The notes under the pieces are model-generated. The model had not been told where the DNA came from and did not search any database. It worked only from the letters and a program-made list of their open reading frames with translations. A stretch of DNA of 64,000 nt from Erythrobacter sp. (lineage in GTDB: Bacteria; Pseudomonadota; Alphaproteobacteria; Sphingomonadales; Sphingomonadaceae). Shown piece by piece: positions 11,473 to 20,887 of this stretch (within the stretch, counting starts at the first letter, position 1; each line of letters opens with the position of its first letter). The stretch covers positions 248,001-312,000 of the forward strand of contig JAACTC010000005.1 in the NCBI GenBank assembly GCA_009993635.1. Reading direction: 5' to 3'. A program made the translations under genes and the position numbers.

Positions 11473-12606
11473 ATGAGACCCCGTTTCGATTTCACGATTG
11501 CCGCCCGCAGTGGCGCCGCGCGCACCGGTACCATTTCCATGCGGCGCGGCGATATCCGCACGCCCGCCTTCATGCCCGTCGGCACGGCGGCGACGGTGAA
11601 GGGGATGAAGCCCGAAGCCGTCCGCGCTGCCGGGGCCGACATCATCCTTGGCAATACCTATCACCTGATGCTGCGCCCGGGGGCGGAGCGGGTCGCCAGG
11701 CTGGGCGGGCTGCACGGCTTTATGAACTGGGACCGCCCGATCCTGACCGATAGCGGCGGCTATCAGGTGATGAGCCTGTCCGACCTCAACAAGCTGACCG
11801 AGGAAGGCGTGGAGTTTCGCAGTCATCTCGACGGATCGAAACACATGCTGACCCCGGAACGCAGCATGGAAATCCAGCGCCTGCTTGGCAGCGACATCGT
11901 GATGGCGTTCGACGAGTGCCCGCGCGCGGACCGCCCGCTGGCCGAGATCGAAGCGAGCATGGAAATGTCTATGCGCTGGGCAAAGCGAAGCCGCGATGCC
12001 TTCGATGCGGGCGGCGACCATGCGAGCAGCGCGGCGTTGTTCGGCATTCAGCAGGGCGCGCTGGACGAACGCCTGCGCCAGCGATCGGCGGACGCATTGC
12101 GAGAGATCGGCTTCGATGGCTACGCAATCGGCGGGCTGGCGGTGGGTGAGGGGCAGGAGGCGATGTTCGCCACGCTCGATTTCGCGCCCGCGCAACTGCC
12201 CGAGGAAGCGCCGCGGTATCTGATGGGCGTGGGCAAGCCGGACGATCTGGTTGGCGCGGTGGAGCGCGGGGTCGATATGTTCGATTGCGTGCTGCCGACC
12301 CGATCGGGCCGGAACGGGCAGGCCTTTACCTGGAATGGCCCGCTGAACCTGCGCAATGCCCGCTTCGCGGAGGATGCGGGGCCGCTCGACCATCGTTGCA
12401 GTTGCCCGACATGCACGACCTACAGCCGCGCCTATCTGCACCACCTTATCAAATCAGGCGAAATGCTGGGCGCGATCCTGCTGACGGAGCACAATATCGG
12501 CTTCTATCAGCAGCTGATGGCTGCGATGCGCGAAGCCATTGCGCAGGATCGCTTCGCCGCCTTTGCGAGACGGTTTCGCGATGACTATCTGGGCAGGGAT
12601 GGATAG
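11473..12606 (+). CDS. tgt: queuine/preQ1 tRNA-guanine transglycosylase
   Basis: Exchanges guanine-34 for preQ1 in tRNAs with GUN anticodons, the step preceding QueA. 377 residues, with [11 protein letters not shown], the catalytic region [12 protein letters not shown], the [12 protein letters not shown] loop and the zinc site C-x-C-x2-C followed by HH (CSCPTC...YLHH). The ATG at 11473 gives the usual N-terminus; upstream in-frame codons add unrelated sequence. The end overlaps the next gene by eight bases. Confidence 0.97.
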   Translation: MRPRFDFTIAARSGAARTGTISMRRGDIRTPAFMPVGTAATVKGMKPEAVRAAGADIILGNTYHLMLRPGAERVARLGGLHGFMNWDRPILTDSGGYQVMSLSDLNKLTEEGVEFRSHLDGSKHMLTPERSMEIQRLLGSDIVMAFDECPRADRPLAEIEASMEMSMRWAKRSRDAFDAGGDHASSAALFGIQQGALDERLRQRSADALREIGFDGYAIGGLAVGEGQEAMFATLDFAPAQLPEEAPRYLMGVGKPDDLVGAVERGVDMFDCVLPTRSGRNGQAFTWNGPLNLRNARFAEDAGPLDHRCSCPTCTTYSRAYLHHLIKSGEMLGAILLTEHNIGFYQQLMAAMREAIAQDRFAAFARRFRDDYLGRDG

Positions 12607-13312
12607 TTTTCGCGAACAGGACCGGCAGCAGAGGATCACGCTGCTCGTCATTTTGGGCCTTGGCTCTCTGATGCTCTGGCACACCCCGTTCGGCGCACTG
12701 CTGCTGTATCCCTTCACCATCCTGACCACCTGGTTTCACGAGATGGGGCACGGGATAGCGGCGATCCTGATGGGCGAGCGGTTCGACCACCTGCTGATCT
12801 ATCCTGATGGTTCGGGCGTCGCGATGTCGGAAGTATCGCCCACCCGCAATGTCGTGCAGGACGCAATCATCTCTGCCGGCGGGCCGATCGGCCCCGGGCT
12901 GGCCGGAGCCGCCCTGATCGCCTCTTCACGCACCTTGCGCGGTACGCGCATTGCGCTCGCCGTGCTAGGCGCAACCCTTCTGGTGAGCACGGCGGTCTGG
13001 GTCCGCAGCCTCACCGGGCTGATCGTATTGCCGCTCACCGGATTGGCGATCCTGGCCATTGCGAACAGGGCGAATGCAGACCAGCAACGCTTCGCCATCC
13101 AGTTGCTGGGGGTGCAGGCCGCGATCAGCGTATGGTCGCAGACCGGGTACCTGTTCACCGAAGGCGGCACGATCGGCGGCTACGCGCAGATATCGGACAC
13201 TGCGGCGATAGAGCAGGCGCTGCTGCTGCCCTACTGGTTCTGGGGCGTCGTGCTGAGCATCGCCAATATTGCCCTGCTGTGGTGGAGCCTTCGGTTCGCG
13301 TTCAGGCGCTAG
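12599..13312 (+). CDS. M50B-like membrane zinc peptidase
   Basis: About 237 residues with six or more hydrophobic segments. HEMGH at about residue 47 is an HExxH zinc site inside a membrane-associated helix, and [11 protein letters not shown] is the glycine-rich second motif seen in site-2-protease-like M50B proteins. The third ligand typical of rseP/site-2 proteases (NxxPxxxLDG) is not obvious, so it belongs with the compact M50B group of unknown substrate. The start is ATG 12599 or 12581; neither has a strong ribosome site. It overlaps tgt and converges with the next gene by four bases. Confidence 0.8.
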   Translation: MDSFREQDRQQRITLLVILGLGSLMLWHTPFGALLLYPFTILTTWFHEMGHGIAAILMGERFDHLLIYPDGSGVAMSEVSPTRNVVQDAIISAGGPIGPGLAGAALIASSRTLRGTRIALAVLGATLLVSTAVWVRSLTGLIVLPLTGLAILAIANRANADQQRFAIQLLGVQAAISVWSQTGYLFTEGGTIGGYAQISDTAAIEQALLLPYWFWGVVLSIANIALLWWSLRFAFRR

Positions 13313-15843
13313 GCGACCTTGGGCATATCGGGCGCAGTCGTATCCTCCAACTGCGCGACGAAGCCGGCAACCTCGGCCAGTGGCATGGCGGGGCTGAAGT
13401 GGTATCCCTGCAAATGCGTACAGCCGAGGCTCGACAAAAGCAGCCGCTGCTTTTCGCATTCCACCCCTTCGGCCACGATCCCCATCGAAAGCTGGCGGCC
13501 AAGCCCGACCACCGCTTCCACGATCGCCCGCGACGATTTCGAAGTCTCGACTCCCGCGATAAACGACTTGTCTATCTTCACCTTGTCGAACGGGAATTTC
13601 TGGAAATAGCTGAGCGAGGAATGGCCCACGCCGAAGTCGTCCATCAGGATCTGGATGCCTAGGCCGCGCAGTTCTTCGAGCTGGACGAAGGTTTCCTCCG
13701 CATTCTCGATGACCAGTCGCTCCGTCACTTCGAGCTGAAGACGATCGGGCGCGAGCCCGGTGCGTCTGAGTGCCGCCCGCACGATTGACGGAAGCTCACC
13801 GGATTTGAACTGCTGCGGCGAAAGATTGACTGCGAAGCGCAGATTTCCCGGCAGGGTCAGCAAATCGTCGCACGCCCGGTTGAGAAGATCGCTGCCCAGT
13901 CTTTCGATCAGTCCGCAGTCCTCAGCGAGCGCCACGAAAACCTCGGGGCTGACCGGTCCGCGCGTGGCGTGGTTCCACCGTGCCAGGGCTTCGAGGCTGT
14001 TGACCTTTCCGGTTCGGCAGGAGATGACCGGCTGATAGTGCAGCACGATCTCATCCCGATCTATCGCGGCCCGCAAGTCACTTTCCAGCAGGCGGCGATC
14101 ACGGACTTCGGCGTCGAGCAGGGCATCGAACAGGCAGGTTCGTCCGCCGCCTTCCTTCTTGCTGCGATGAAGCGCAAGATCGACATTGTCGCGCAATGCT
14201 TCGGGCGTCGCACCGTCGAGCGGATGGAACGCCAGGCCGACCGACGCACCGGTCTGTGAAACGATCCCGGTGGCAGGGGCAGGGTGCCGACCGATCCGGA
14301 CGACCTTTTCGGCCAGTTCTACGGCCCGGACGTCCAGCTTTTCTCCCTGCATCAGGATGACGAATTCGTCCCCACCCACGCGGCCGACAATGCAGTTATC
14401 GTCGCACAGCATCTGCAAACGCGTCGCGACCTCTCGCAAAACGTCATCGCCGGCATCCTGGCCGAACTGTTCGTTCACCGCCTTGAACCGGTCCAGATTG
14501 ATGCACAACATCGCGAAGGGAACGTCATCTTCGACCAAGCTTGCAAGGCGTTTTGCCATGCTGGCGCGGTTGAGCACCCCGGTAAGTTCGTCATATTTGA
14601 GAAGCCATTTCTTCTCGGCTTCCGTGCGGCGAAAATCGGTCATGTCTTCGCCGACGCCAAGGATGTACTGCCTTGGACGGTCAGGCCCATCCATCACGAT
14701 CCGCGTGGTACGGACGTCAAAAGCCTCGCCATCGTCTCGTACGAACCTGCTTTCGTAACGGAATGGCTGATCTGTTTTTGCCGCCTGATTGTCGCGCTCT
14801 TCGAAACCTTCACCGACCGCGCCGAACAGATCCCTGTCGCGCAAGCCGATGATCTCGCTCGCAGGCAAGCCGATGATGTCGGACGCCTTCTGGTTTGTCA
14901 GCACGTATTTCTTGGTCGCAAGATCCTTGACGAACAGCGCGGCGGGCAGGTTCGCAACGATCGCGTCGAGCAGATTGCGCGCCTGGTTTCGGTCTGCCTC
15001 AAGGGCCCTTCGTTCGGTGGTATCGCGAAGGATCACCGCGAAGCCCCCGTCACGCCCTCCGTCGCCCCATGGGGCAATGGATGCTTCGGTTTCAATCTCG
15101 TGTCCGTTCCGGGTCTTGACGGAAACCTCCAGAACCGTATCGGCCTGCCCCGCCTCGATCTCGGCCACGACGCTATCCGGCAGCAACAGCGTCATAGGCT
15201 GTCTCAGGGCCTCCTCCGCCGAGTAGCAGAACAGGTCTTCGGCTGCGCGATTGAGCAGAACGATGTGCCCCGATCGATCCACCGCCACGATCGCGTCTGT
15301 CGTGGAGCGGACGACCTTTGCCGCGATCTCGCCGCGCAATCGGTTGCGCCGCGCGGAAAGCAGGTTGGCAGCCAGATTCGCCAGACCCTCCAGCATGGCA
15401 AGGCTCTTGTCGTCGAAATCGGGTCGCGGGTGCGGATCGATGATGCACAGACTGCCGACACAATGACCATTGTCGAGCAGGAGGGGCGCCCCGGCATAGA
15501 AGCGAATGCCATCCTTTGCCGTGACCAGTTTATTGTCCCTGAACCGATCATCGAGCAGGGCATCGTTGATCACCATGGTTTCGCGACGTTCGACCGTATA
15601 ATGGCAGAACGCAATATCCCGCGGCGTTTCGGAAAAAGGCAGATTGACCCGCGATTTGAACCATTGCCGATCGTGATCGACCAGACTGACTGCTGCACTC
15701 CTGGTTTGCAGTACCGAAGCCGCGAGCTGCGTCAGCTCGTTGAATTCGGCTTCCACCGGTGTGTCGAGCACCGCCAGCGCAGCGAGTGAGTCCAACCGAT
15801 TGTCTTCGTCGTGAATTCGGCAGGCAACATCGGCGTAATCCAT
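13309..15843 (-). CDS. GAF-PAS-PAS-GGDEF-EAL cyclic-di-GMP signalling protein
   Basis: 844 residues, no membrane segment. In order: GAF domain (about 10-165), two PAS domains (about 172-285 and 292-410), GGDEF (about 420-580) and EAL (about 595-835). The diguanylate cyclase motif is intact (VGGDEF, 489-494) but the usual RxxD inhibitory site upstream is absent. The phosphodiesterase motifs are present: EAL at 618-620, NLSP, DDFG at 735-738 (followed by VGHSS rather than TGYSS) and EGVE. Both activities are therefore possible; which dominates is not visible. Its neighbours give no clue to its signal. Confidence 0.95.
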   Translation of the reverse strand: MDYADVACRIHDEDNRLDSLAALAVLDTPVEAEFNELTQLAASVLQTRSAAVSLVDHDRQWFKSRVNLPFSETPRDIAFCHYTVERRETMVINDALLDDRFRDNKLVTAKDGIRFYAGAPLLLDNGHCVGSLCIIDPHPRPDFDDKSLAMLEGLANLAANLLSARRNRLRGEIAAKVVRSTTDAIVAVDRSGHIVLLNRAAEDLFCYSAEEALRQPMTLLLPDSVVAEIEAGQADTVLEVSVKTRNGHEIETEASIAPWGDGGRDGGFAVILRDTTERRALEADRNQARNLLDAIVANLPAALFVKDLATKKYVLTNQKASDIIGLPASEIIGLRDRDLFGAVGEGFEERDNQAAKTDQPFRYESRFVRDDGEAFDVRTTRIVMDGPDRPRQYILGVGEDMTDFRRTEAEKKWLLKYDELTGVLNRASMAKRLASLVEDDVPFAMLCINLDRFKAVNEQFGQDAGDDVLREVATRLQMLCDDNCIVGRVGGDEFVILMQGEKLDVRAVELAEKVVRIGRHPAPATGIVSQTGASVGLAFHPLDGATPEALRDNVDLALHRSKKEGGGRTCLFDALLDAEVRDRRLLESDLRAAIDRDEIVLHYQPVISCRTGKVNSLEALARWNHATRGPVSPEVFVALAEDCGLIERLGSDLLNRACDDLLTLPGNLRFAVNLSPQQFKSGELPSIVRAALRRTGLAPDRLQLEVTERLVIENAEETFVQLEELRGLGIQILMDDFGVGHSSLSYFQKFPFDKVKIDKSFIAGVETSKSSRAIVEAVVGLGRQLSMGIVAEGVECEKQRLLLSSLGCTHLQGYHFSPAMPLAEVAGFVAQLEDTTAPDMPKVA

Positions 15844-15939
15844 TCGGTTCCAGCTAACGGAAAGCTCTTAGCAAATTCTTGCCAGCGCGTTGACCAAACC
15901 AGCCGTGCGTGGCCGGGACTTTCTTTCCCTGCCAGACAC

Positions 15940-15970
15940 AAAAAAGGCGGCCACGCGGGCCGCCTTCTTC
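15940..15970 (-). terminator. rho-independent terminator of rpsD
   Basis: Read on the minus strand, a 9-bp stem AAGGCGGCC/GGCCGCCTT with a five-base loop is followed directly by a run of six T. It lies 20 bases past the rpsD stop. It also lies upstream of nothing on that strand for another 97 bases, before the signalling gene start. Confidence 0.9.
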
Positions 15971-15989
15971 GTAGGAATTCGCCGATCGA

Positions 15990-16604
15990 TCAGCGCGAGT
16001 AGAACTCGACGATCAGGTTCGGTTCCATGGTCACGGGGTAGGGCACCTCGTCCAGCTTGGGCACGCGGGTGAGGGTCACCTTGTCGTCGCCTTCGGGCGC
16101 GACGTAATCGGGGATGTCACGCTCGGGCAGGCTCTGCGCTTCGATAACCAGCGCCATGTCCTTCGCCTTGCTGCCAAGGCCGATCACGTCGCCCACCATC
16201 ACGCGGCGGCTAGGGATGTTGCACTTGCCGCCGTTGACGGTGATGTGGCCGTGGTTGACCAGCTGGCGCGCGGCGAAAATCGTCGGCGCGAACTTGGCGC
16301 GGTAGACGACCATATCGAGACGCTGTTCCAGCAGGCCGATCAGGTTCTGGCCGGTGTCGCCCTTCATCCGCGACGCTTCCTGGTAGGTGCGCTTGAACTG
16401 CTTTTCGGTGACGTCGCCGTAGTAACCCTTCAGCTTCTGCTTGGCGCGCAGCTGCAGGCCGAAGTCGGACATCTTGCCCTTGCGGCGCTGACCGTGCTGG
16501 CCGGGGCCATAGGACCGCTTGTTGACGGGCGAATTCGGGCGACCCCAGATGTTCTCGCCCATGCGGCGATCGAGCTTGTACTTGGCGCTCTTGCGCTTCG
16601 ACAT
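15990..16604 (-). CDS. rpsD: 30S ribosomal protein S4
   Basis: 204 residues. It nucleates 30S assembly and binds 16S rRNA. The [14 protein letters not shown] start, the [18 protein letters not shown] block and the S4 domain ([12 protein letters not shown]...[13 protein letters not shown]) are clear, and it ends at EFYSR. The ATG at 16604 is preceded by a GAAGGA ribosome site; a longer in-frame frame upstream is non-homologous. It is a monocistronic gene here with its own candidate promoter and terminator. Confidence 0.98.
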   Translation of the reverse strand: MSKRKSAKYKLDRRMGENIWGRPNSPVNKRSYGPGQHGQRRKGKMSDFGLQLRAKQKLKGYYGDVTEKQFKRTYQEASRMKGDTGQNLIGLLEQRLDMVVYRAKFAPTIFAARQLVNHGHITVNGGKCNIPSRRVMVGDVIGLGSKAKDMALVIEAQSLPERDIPDYVAPEGDDKVTLTRVPKLDEVPYPVTMEPNLIVEFYSR

Positions 16605-16761
16605 AATCCATTCCTTCAATTTGCTGTCGCCGCCCGCATGGCGGCGCTTCAACCCGGCATCGCACCGACAGGCCTCAACGCCTGCCGCGGCCACCGCTTC
16701 ACCGGGATGCGGGGCCAATTTCGTGAGGCTTTATGGAAGAAAGCTCGCGAAGCGAGCGCGC

Positions 16762-16789
16762 GATTTAGCAATATTCGCCGTTTCGTCAA
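16762..16789 (-). promoter_or_regulatory. candidate sigma-70 promoter of rpsD
   Basis: On the minus strand TTGACG (16784-16789) and TAAATC (16762-16767) are separated by 16 bases. They lie in an AT-richer stretch about 160 bases upstream of rpsD. A short perfect stem-loop, GCTCGC-TTC-GCGAGC (16743-16757), sits just after it, near where transcription would begin. The -10 match is only partial, so this is a prediction. Confidence 0.45.
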
Positions 16790-16829
16790 GGTCTCGACAC
16801 ATCGCCCCGCGCAGGGCAGAGGCTGCACC

Positions 16830-17141
16830 ATGATCGAAAGCGTGAAACAGCCGGAAGACTGCGCAACAATGGCCGATGTGCGTGCGGGCGTCGACGCGCT
16901 CGACCGCGAGCTCATGCGGCTGCTTTCGGTGCGCTTCGGCTATATGCGCGCCGCCGCCCGGATCAAACCGGAGCGTGGCCATGTTCGCGACGAAGGGCGC
17001 AAGGCCGAAGTGGTCGATAATGTGCGCAAGGATGCGCGCGAGGCCGGAATTCCCGAAGAGGCGCTGGCAGAGATCTGGGATCGCCTTGTCGAAACCTCGA
17101 TCGCATACGAAATGGTCGAGTGGGAGCGGCTGCGCAGCTAG
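16830..17141 (+). CDS. chorismate mutase type II (AroQ/PchB-like)
   Basis: 103 residues, all-helical AroQ fold. The N-terminal PEDC and DVR..VDALDRE pattern is closer to isochorismate-pyruvate lyase PchB than to the E. coli pheA mutase domain. Arg and Lys residues expected in the active site are present (SVRFGY and RIKPE). The C-terminal catalytic Gln of the bacterial enzymes appears to be Glu in AYEMVEW, as in some eukaryotic mutases. No siderophore genes are nearby, so chorismate mutase in Phe/Tyr synthesis is the likelier role. An AGAGG site precedes the ATG. Divergent from rpsD. Confidence 0.88.
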   Translation: MIESVKQPEDCATMADVRAGVDALDRELMRLLSVRFGYMRAAARIKPERGHVRDEGRKAEVVDNVRKDAREAGIPEEALAEIWDRLVETSIAYEMVEWERLRS

Positions 17142-17144
17142 GCC

Positions 17145-17954
17145 TCAGGCTACCCGCTGCGCCATTTGAGTGGCTGTAAGTGGCCGCTCTGCCAGCATGT
17201 CGTAATGCCGCCCGATGCCGAATTTGCGCCAAGCGGTGAAACCGGCGGCGTTCAGCATGGCGCGCACTTCATCCGCATCGGACCACCTTTCGTCCATTTC
17301 GTAGAACAGCGCCATGATCCGCCCTGCATGTGCGGACTTGAGCAGCTGGCGAATCGCCACTGGCTCATAACCCTCGATATCGATCTTCACGAACAGTGGC
17401 AGGTTGGCCGGGAGGTGGGGATCTAGCTCGGCGATCGAGAACAGCCTGATGGTCTGGCTGGCGCCGCCAAAATCGGTCCCTTCGCGCAGGCTTGCCGCCC
17501 CGCTATGCTCGGGCTTCAGCGCGATTTCGGCACTGCCCGCACGATCGGCGATCGCCGCATTGAACGCCTGTGCACGGTCCTCCAGCCCGTTGAGCTCCAG
17601 GTTTGCCTGCAATTTGGCAAAAGTGGCGGGTACCGGCTCCATCGCCACGATTTTGCGGCAATTGGGGTTCTTCGCCGCGACGAGGGAAAACAGGCCCTGA
17701 TTGGCCCCAATGTCTACAAAAGCGAAAGGCGTGTCGATCGCCGCCAGCACGTTTGGCAGATAGTCGCCGTAGGTCGCATAGTGACAATAGGCGAAGGTGC
17801 GGTCCGACCAGTCGGGTAACATCGGCACGCCATAATGGCCGACGACCGGCTGCGGTTGCTTGCCCGCGGCCATGGAGGCTCGTTTGTGCACCTGCCGCAT
17901 GGCGCGCGCACGTGCCACCCGCAGGTGGCGAAACAGCAGAAAATCAAACAGCAC
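17145..17954 (-). CDS. FkbM family methyltransferase
   Basis: 269 residues. The SAM-binding motif VDIGANQGLFSL lies near residue 100, with EPVPATFAKLQANLELN as the next motif and the FkbM-type KIDIEGYE block near residue 190. The family O-methylates sugars, polyketides and other small molecules; the substrate is unknown. The start is GTG 17954, with an AGGGG ribosome site; a nearby ATG is in another frame and hits a stop at once. It lies 18 bases downstream of the TrmJ-like gene, probably in one transcript. Confidence 0.9.
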   Translation of the reverse strand: MLFDFLLFRHLRVARARAMRQVHKRASMAAGKQPQPVVGHYGVPMLPDWSDRTFAYCHYATYGDYLPNVLAAIDTPFAFVDIGANQGLFSLVAAKNPNCRKIVAMEPVPATFAKLQANLELNGLEDRAQAFNAAIADRAGSAEIALKPEHSGAASLREGTDFGGASQTIRLFSIAELDPHLPANLPLFVKIDIEGYEPVAIRQLLKSAHAGRIMALFYEMDERWSDADEVRAMLNAAGFTAWRKFGIGRHYDMLAERPLTATQMAQRVA

Positions 17955-17972
17955 GCATGTCCCCTCGGGCGA

Positions 17973-18779
17973 TTACCCGTCTTCCCGTCCCGACGATTGC
18001 GCGCCGTCAGACTCACGGTCCCGCTCCAGCGAGGATAGGACGCCGCGCAAGGTACGCAACTCCAAATGATTCCAGCCCGGCTTGGTCAGCACGCCGCGTA
18101 GCGTACGCCGGGTCGCGTCGGCGCGCGCCGCTGGCAGGAAATAGCCCTTTGGCTCCAGCATCCGTTCGAGATGCGCAATCAATCCGTCCAGTTCTTCCTG
18201 CGGACCGGGCGGAAGCAGATCCTCCTTGGGTGGCTGGGCGAGCCCCTTGCGCTTGGACCACTCGTAGGCACACAAAATCACCGCCTGTGCGAGATTGAGG
18301 GAGCCGAAATCGGGATCGATCGGAACGGTCACGATGCTGCGGGCGAGGGCAACGTCCTCGGTCTCCAGACCGGAGCGTTCAGGCCCGAACAGGATCGCAC
18401 TGCGCCCTGCCTCGCCATGAATGGCGTCGGCGGTTTCTTCCGGCGTGAGAACCGGCTTGGTGACCCCGCGCTTGCGCACCGTGGTGGCGAATACATGCGC
18501 GCAGTCCGCCACGGCCTCTGCCGTGGTCTCATAGACCGGTGCATCGTTCAGGATGAAGTCCGCGCCAGCGGCCGCGGGGCCGGCACTGGGATTGGGCCAG
18601 CCATCGCGCGGGGCGACAAGCCGCATCTCGCGCAGGCCGAAATTGGCCATCGCGCGCGCCGCCTTGCCAATATTCTCGCCCAATTGAGGCCGGACGAGCA
18701 CGATTACGGGATTGGGTGTCAGCGTTTGATCCGACGATAGAGCATGTAGCCGGCACCCGCCGCAAGGCCGACCGGCCAA
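17973..18779 (-). CDS. SpoU/TrmJ-type tRNA or rRNA 2'-O-methyltransferase
   Basis: A SPOUT-class methyltransferase closest to TrmJ, which methylates position 32 of tRNAs. Motifs are VLVRPQLGENIG..ARAMANFGL near the N-terminus, LFGPERSGL in the middle and SLNLAQAV (motif 3 of the knot). The C-terminal extension of about 80 residues is typical of TrmJ. The start is uncertain: the frame is open to a TTG at 18779, but the first 20 or so codons overlap the upstream gene and are not family-like. A non-ATG start overlapping that gene's stop near 18722 is equally plausible. Confidence 0.88.
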   Translation of the reverse strand: MAGRPCGGCRLHALSSDQTLTPNPVIVLVRPQLGENIGKAARAMANFGLREMRLVAPRDGWPNPSAGPAAAGADFILNDAPVYETTAEAVADCAHVFATTVRKRGVTKPVLTPEETADAIHGEAGRSAILFGPERSGLETEDVALARSIVTVPIDPDFGSLNLAQAVILCAYEWSKRKGLAQPPKEDLLPPGPQEELDGLIAHLERMLEPKGYFLPAARADATRRTLRGVLTKPGWNHLELRTLRGVLSSLERDRESDGAQSSGREDG

Positions 18780-18940
18780 GTGAGAACGGGGAGCAAGATT
18801 GCGGCACCGACGCCGACAGCCGCCCCGGTCAGCACCGGTTTGGTTGAGGGATGATCCATCCCATCCTTCAGCATGCCAGACAGTTCGTTGCGGGCATCGC
18901 CCACCCAGTCCTGCTCATTTTGAGGTCCGTCGTCGCGCAT
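18719..18940 (-). CDS. small membrane protein of unknown function
   Basis: 73 residues: a hydrophilic, acidic N-terminal 40 residues, then one long hydrophobic segment (VGVGAAILLPVLTWPVG onward) that could be a helical hairpin, ending in a basic YRRIKR tail. No family recognised. It starts three bases after the glyA stop codon in the glyA direction and its stop meets the TrmJ-like gene, so it is likely part of a glyA-led transcript. Confidence 0.65.
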   Translation of the reverse strand: MRDDGPQNEQDWVGDARNELSGMLKDGMDHPSTKPVLTGAAVGVGAAILLPVLTWPVGLAAGAGYMLYRRIKR

Positions 18941-18943
18941 CGC

Positions 18944-20263
18944 TTATCTCCCTGGATAGACTGGGAAGGCGGCGCACAAATCGCCAACCTCTGCCCGCAC
19001 GGCCTGTTCGACCTGCGCATCGCCTTCCGGCCCGTTTTTGGCCAAACCATCGACCACGCGGGCGATCAGTTCGCCGATCTTGGTGAACTCGTCGGTGCCG
19101 AAACCGCGCGTCGTGCCCGCCGGGCTGCCCAGACGAAGCCCGCTGGTCACGAAGGGGCTGCGTGTGTCGAACGGAATGCCGTTCTTGTTACAGGTGAGGT
19201 AGGCGCGATCGAGAGCTTTCTCGGCGTCCTTGCCCGTCACGTCCTTGGCGGTGAGATCGACCAGCATCGAATGGTTGTCCGTCCCGCCCGATACGATGCG
19301 AAGGCCGTTGTCTTCCAGGCTCGCCGCTAGCGCGCGGGCATTTTCGACCACACGCTGCGCATAGTCCTTGAAATCGGGCCGCAACGCCTCGCGGAAGGCG
19401 ACGGCCTTTGCGGCGACGATGTGCATCAGCGGACCGCCCTGCATGCCGGGGAACACCGCCATGTTGAGCGGCTTTGTGTACTTCTCGTCGTTCCACAGGA
19501 TCACGCCCGAGCGGGGGCCGCGCAGGCTCTTGTGCGTGGTGGTCGTCACAATGTCGCAATGCGGGAAGGGGGAGGGGTGAGCACCGCCCGCCACCAGCCC
19601 AGAAATGTGGCTCATGTCGCACAGCAGGATCGCGCCCACTTCGTCGGCGATCTTGCGGAAGGCCGCAAAGTCCCACACGCGCGAGTAAGCGGTACCGCCG
19701 CAGATAATCAGCTTGGGCTTATGCTCGCGCGCGATCTCTGCGACTGCGTCCATATCGATCAGTTCGTCGCCTCTGCGCACGCCGTAGGGCACGGGATTGA
19801 ACCACTTGCCGCTCATGTTGACCGGTGACCCGTGCGTCAGGTGGCCGCCCGAATTGAGGTCCAGCCCCATGAAGGTGTCGCCCGGCTGCAGCATGGCGAG
19901 GAACACTGCCTGGTTCATCTGGCTGCCGCTGTTGGGTTGAACGTTGGCGAATTCGCAGCCGAACAGCTCCTTCGCCCGGTCGATCGCCAGCGTTTCGACG
20001 ACGTCGGCATATTCGCAGCCGCCATAGTACCGCTTGCCCGGGTAGCCCTCGGCGTACTTGTTGGTGAAGACGCTGCCGGCCGCCTCCAGCACCGCGCTGC
20101 TGGCGATATTCTCCGACGCGATCAGTTCGATCTTGTCGCGCTGACGGTTCAGCTCGCTTCGAATCGCGGCGGCGATTTCGGGATCGGCGTCGGCGAGACT
20201 GTCATTCCAGAAGCGATCCATCGGATCGGCCTTGGTGGCGGGAGCGGAAGTGATGCTGGCCAT
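18944..20263 (-). CDS. glyA: serine hydroxymethyltransferase
   Basis: Interconverts serine and glycine and loads tetrahydrofolate with one-carbon units; PLP enzyme of 439 residues. LIASENIAS, the [13 protein letters not shown] block, the PLP lysine in [12 protein letters not shown], and the C-terminal [12 protein letters not shown] segment are intact. The N-terminal 15 residues before DRFWN are a variable extension. It follows rpiB by three bases on the same strand. Confidence 0.98.
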   Translation of the reverse strand: MASITSAPATKADPMDRFWNDSLADADPEIAAAIRSELNRQRDKIELIASENIASSAVLEAAGSVFTNKYAEGYPGKRYYGGCEYADVVETLAIDRAKELFGCEFANVQPNSGSQMNQAVFLAMLQPGDTFMGLDLNSGGHLTHGSPVNMSGKWFNPVPYGVRRGDELIDMDAVAEIAREHKPKLIICGGTAYSRVWDFAAFRKIADEVGAILLCDMSHISGLVAGGAHPSPFPHCDIVTTTTHKSLRGPRSGVILWNDEKYTKPLNMAVFPGMQGGPLMHIVAAKAVAFREALRPDFKDYAQRVVENARALAASLEDNGLRIVSGGTDNHSMLVDLTAKDVTGKDAEKALDRAYLTCNKNGIPFDTRSPFVTSGLRLGSPAGTTRGFGTDEFTKIGELIARVVDGLAKNGPEGDAQVEQAVRAEVGDLCAAFPVYPGR

Positions 20264-20266
20264 GGA

Positions 20267-20716
20267 TCAGGCGCCTCCGGTGATGTCGGGGTTGGAAAGC
20301 TTGTCGACACGGCGCTGATGGCGCTCGCCCGCGAACGCGGTTTCGAGGAACGTCTGCACGCAGGCCTTGGCCTGTTCAATACCGATCAGCCGCGCGCCCA
20401 TCGCGATGATATTCGCGTCGTTGTGCTCGCGCGCGAGCCTCGCGGAGAGCTGTTCGGAAACGAGTGCACAGCGAACGTCGGGATTACGGTTGACCGCCAT
20501 CGAGATGCCGATGCCCGATCCGCACAGCGCAATGCCACGCATCGCGGTACCATCGGCGACGACGCTGGCCAGCTTGTAACCGTAATCGGGGTAATCGACG
20601 CTGTCGGCCGAATGCGGACCAAGGTCGGCGACCTCGTGTCCCTTCTCGACGAGCCACTCGTGCAGGGCCGCCTTCATGTCGAGCGCGGCATGGTCTGAAG
20701 CTATCGCGATACGCAT
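20267..20716 (-). CDS. rpiB: ribose-5-phosphate isomerase B
   Basis: Interconverts ribulose-5-phosphate and ribose-5-phosphate. 149 residues: MRIAIASDHAA start, the catalytic Cys in LCGSGIGISMAVN, the REHNDANI block and the C-terminal ERHQRRV..L segment are typical of RpiB/LacAB. The ATG at 20716 is chosen because it begins at the family N-terminus; a second in-frame start nine bases upstream is possible. The rpiB-glyA order on one strand is common in alphaproteobacteria. Confidence 0.96.
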   Translation of the reverse strand: MRIAIASDHAALDMKAALHEWLVEKGHEVADLGPHSADSVDYPDYGYKLASVVADGTAMRGIALCGSGIGISMAVNRNPDVRCALVSEQLSARLAREHNDANIIAMGARLIGIEQAKACVQTFLETAFAGERHQRRVDKLSNPDITGGA

Positions 20717-20887
20717 GGGGGGCACATAGTCGCAGGTGCGCTCAGACGCTACCCGGAACTACGCCCGCATCCCCGGAGTGCGTTCGCTGCGTGGGTTCGT
20801 CAGGTCAGAAGCCGATCGCTGTGGCCAATTGCGCACCTTTCAGACGAAGATGAGCCGGGCCCCCGGTCAGCAATCCGCGCCTGTCCT

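Noticed and set aside
20717-20887. Possible glycine riboswitch near glyA/rpiB
   Set aside because: No paired glycine-aptamer signature or terminator was seen; the leader is short and no conserved core was found.
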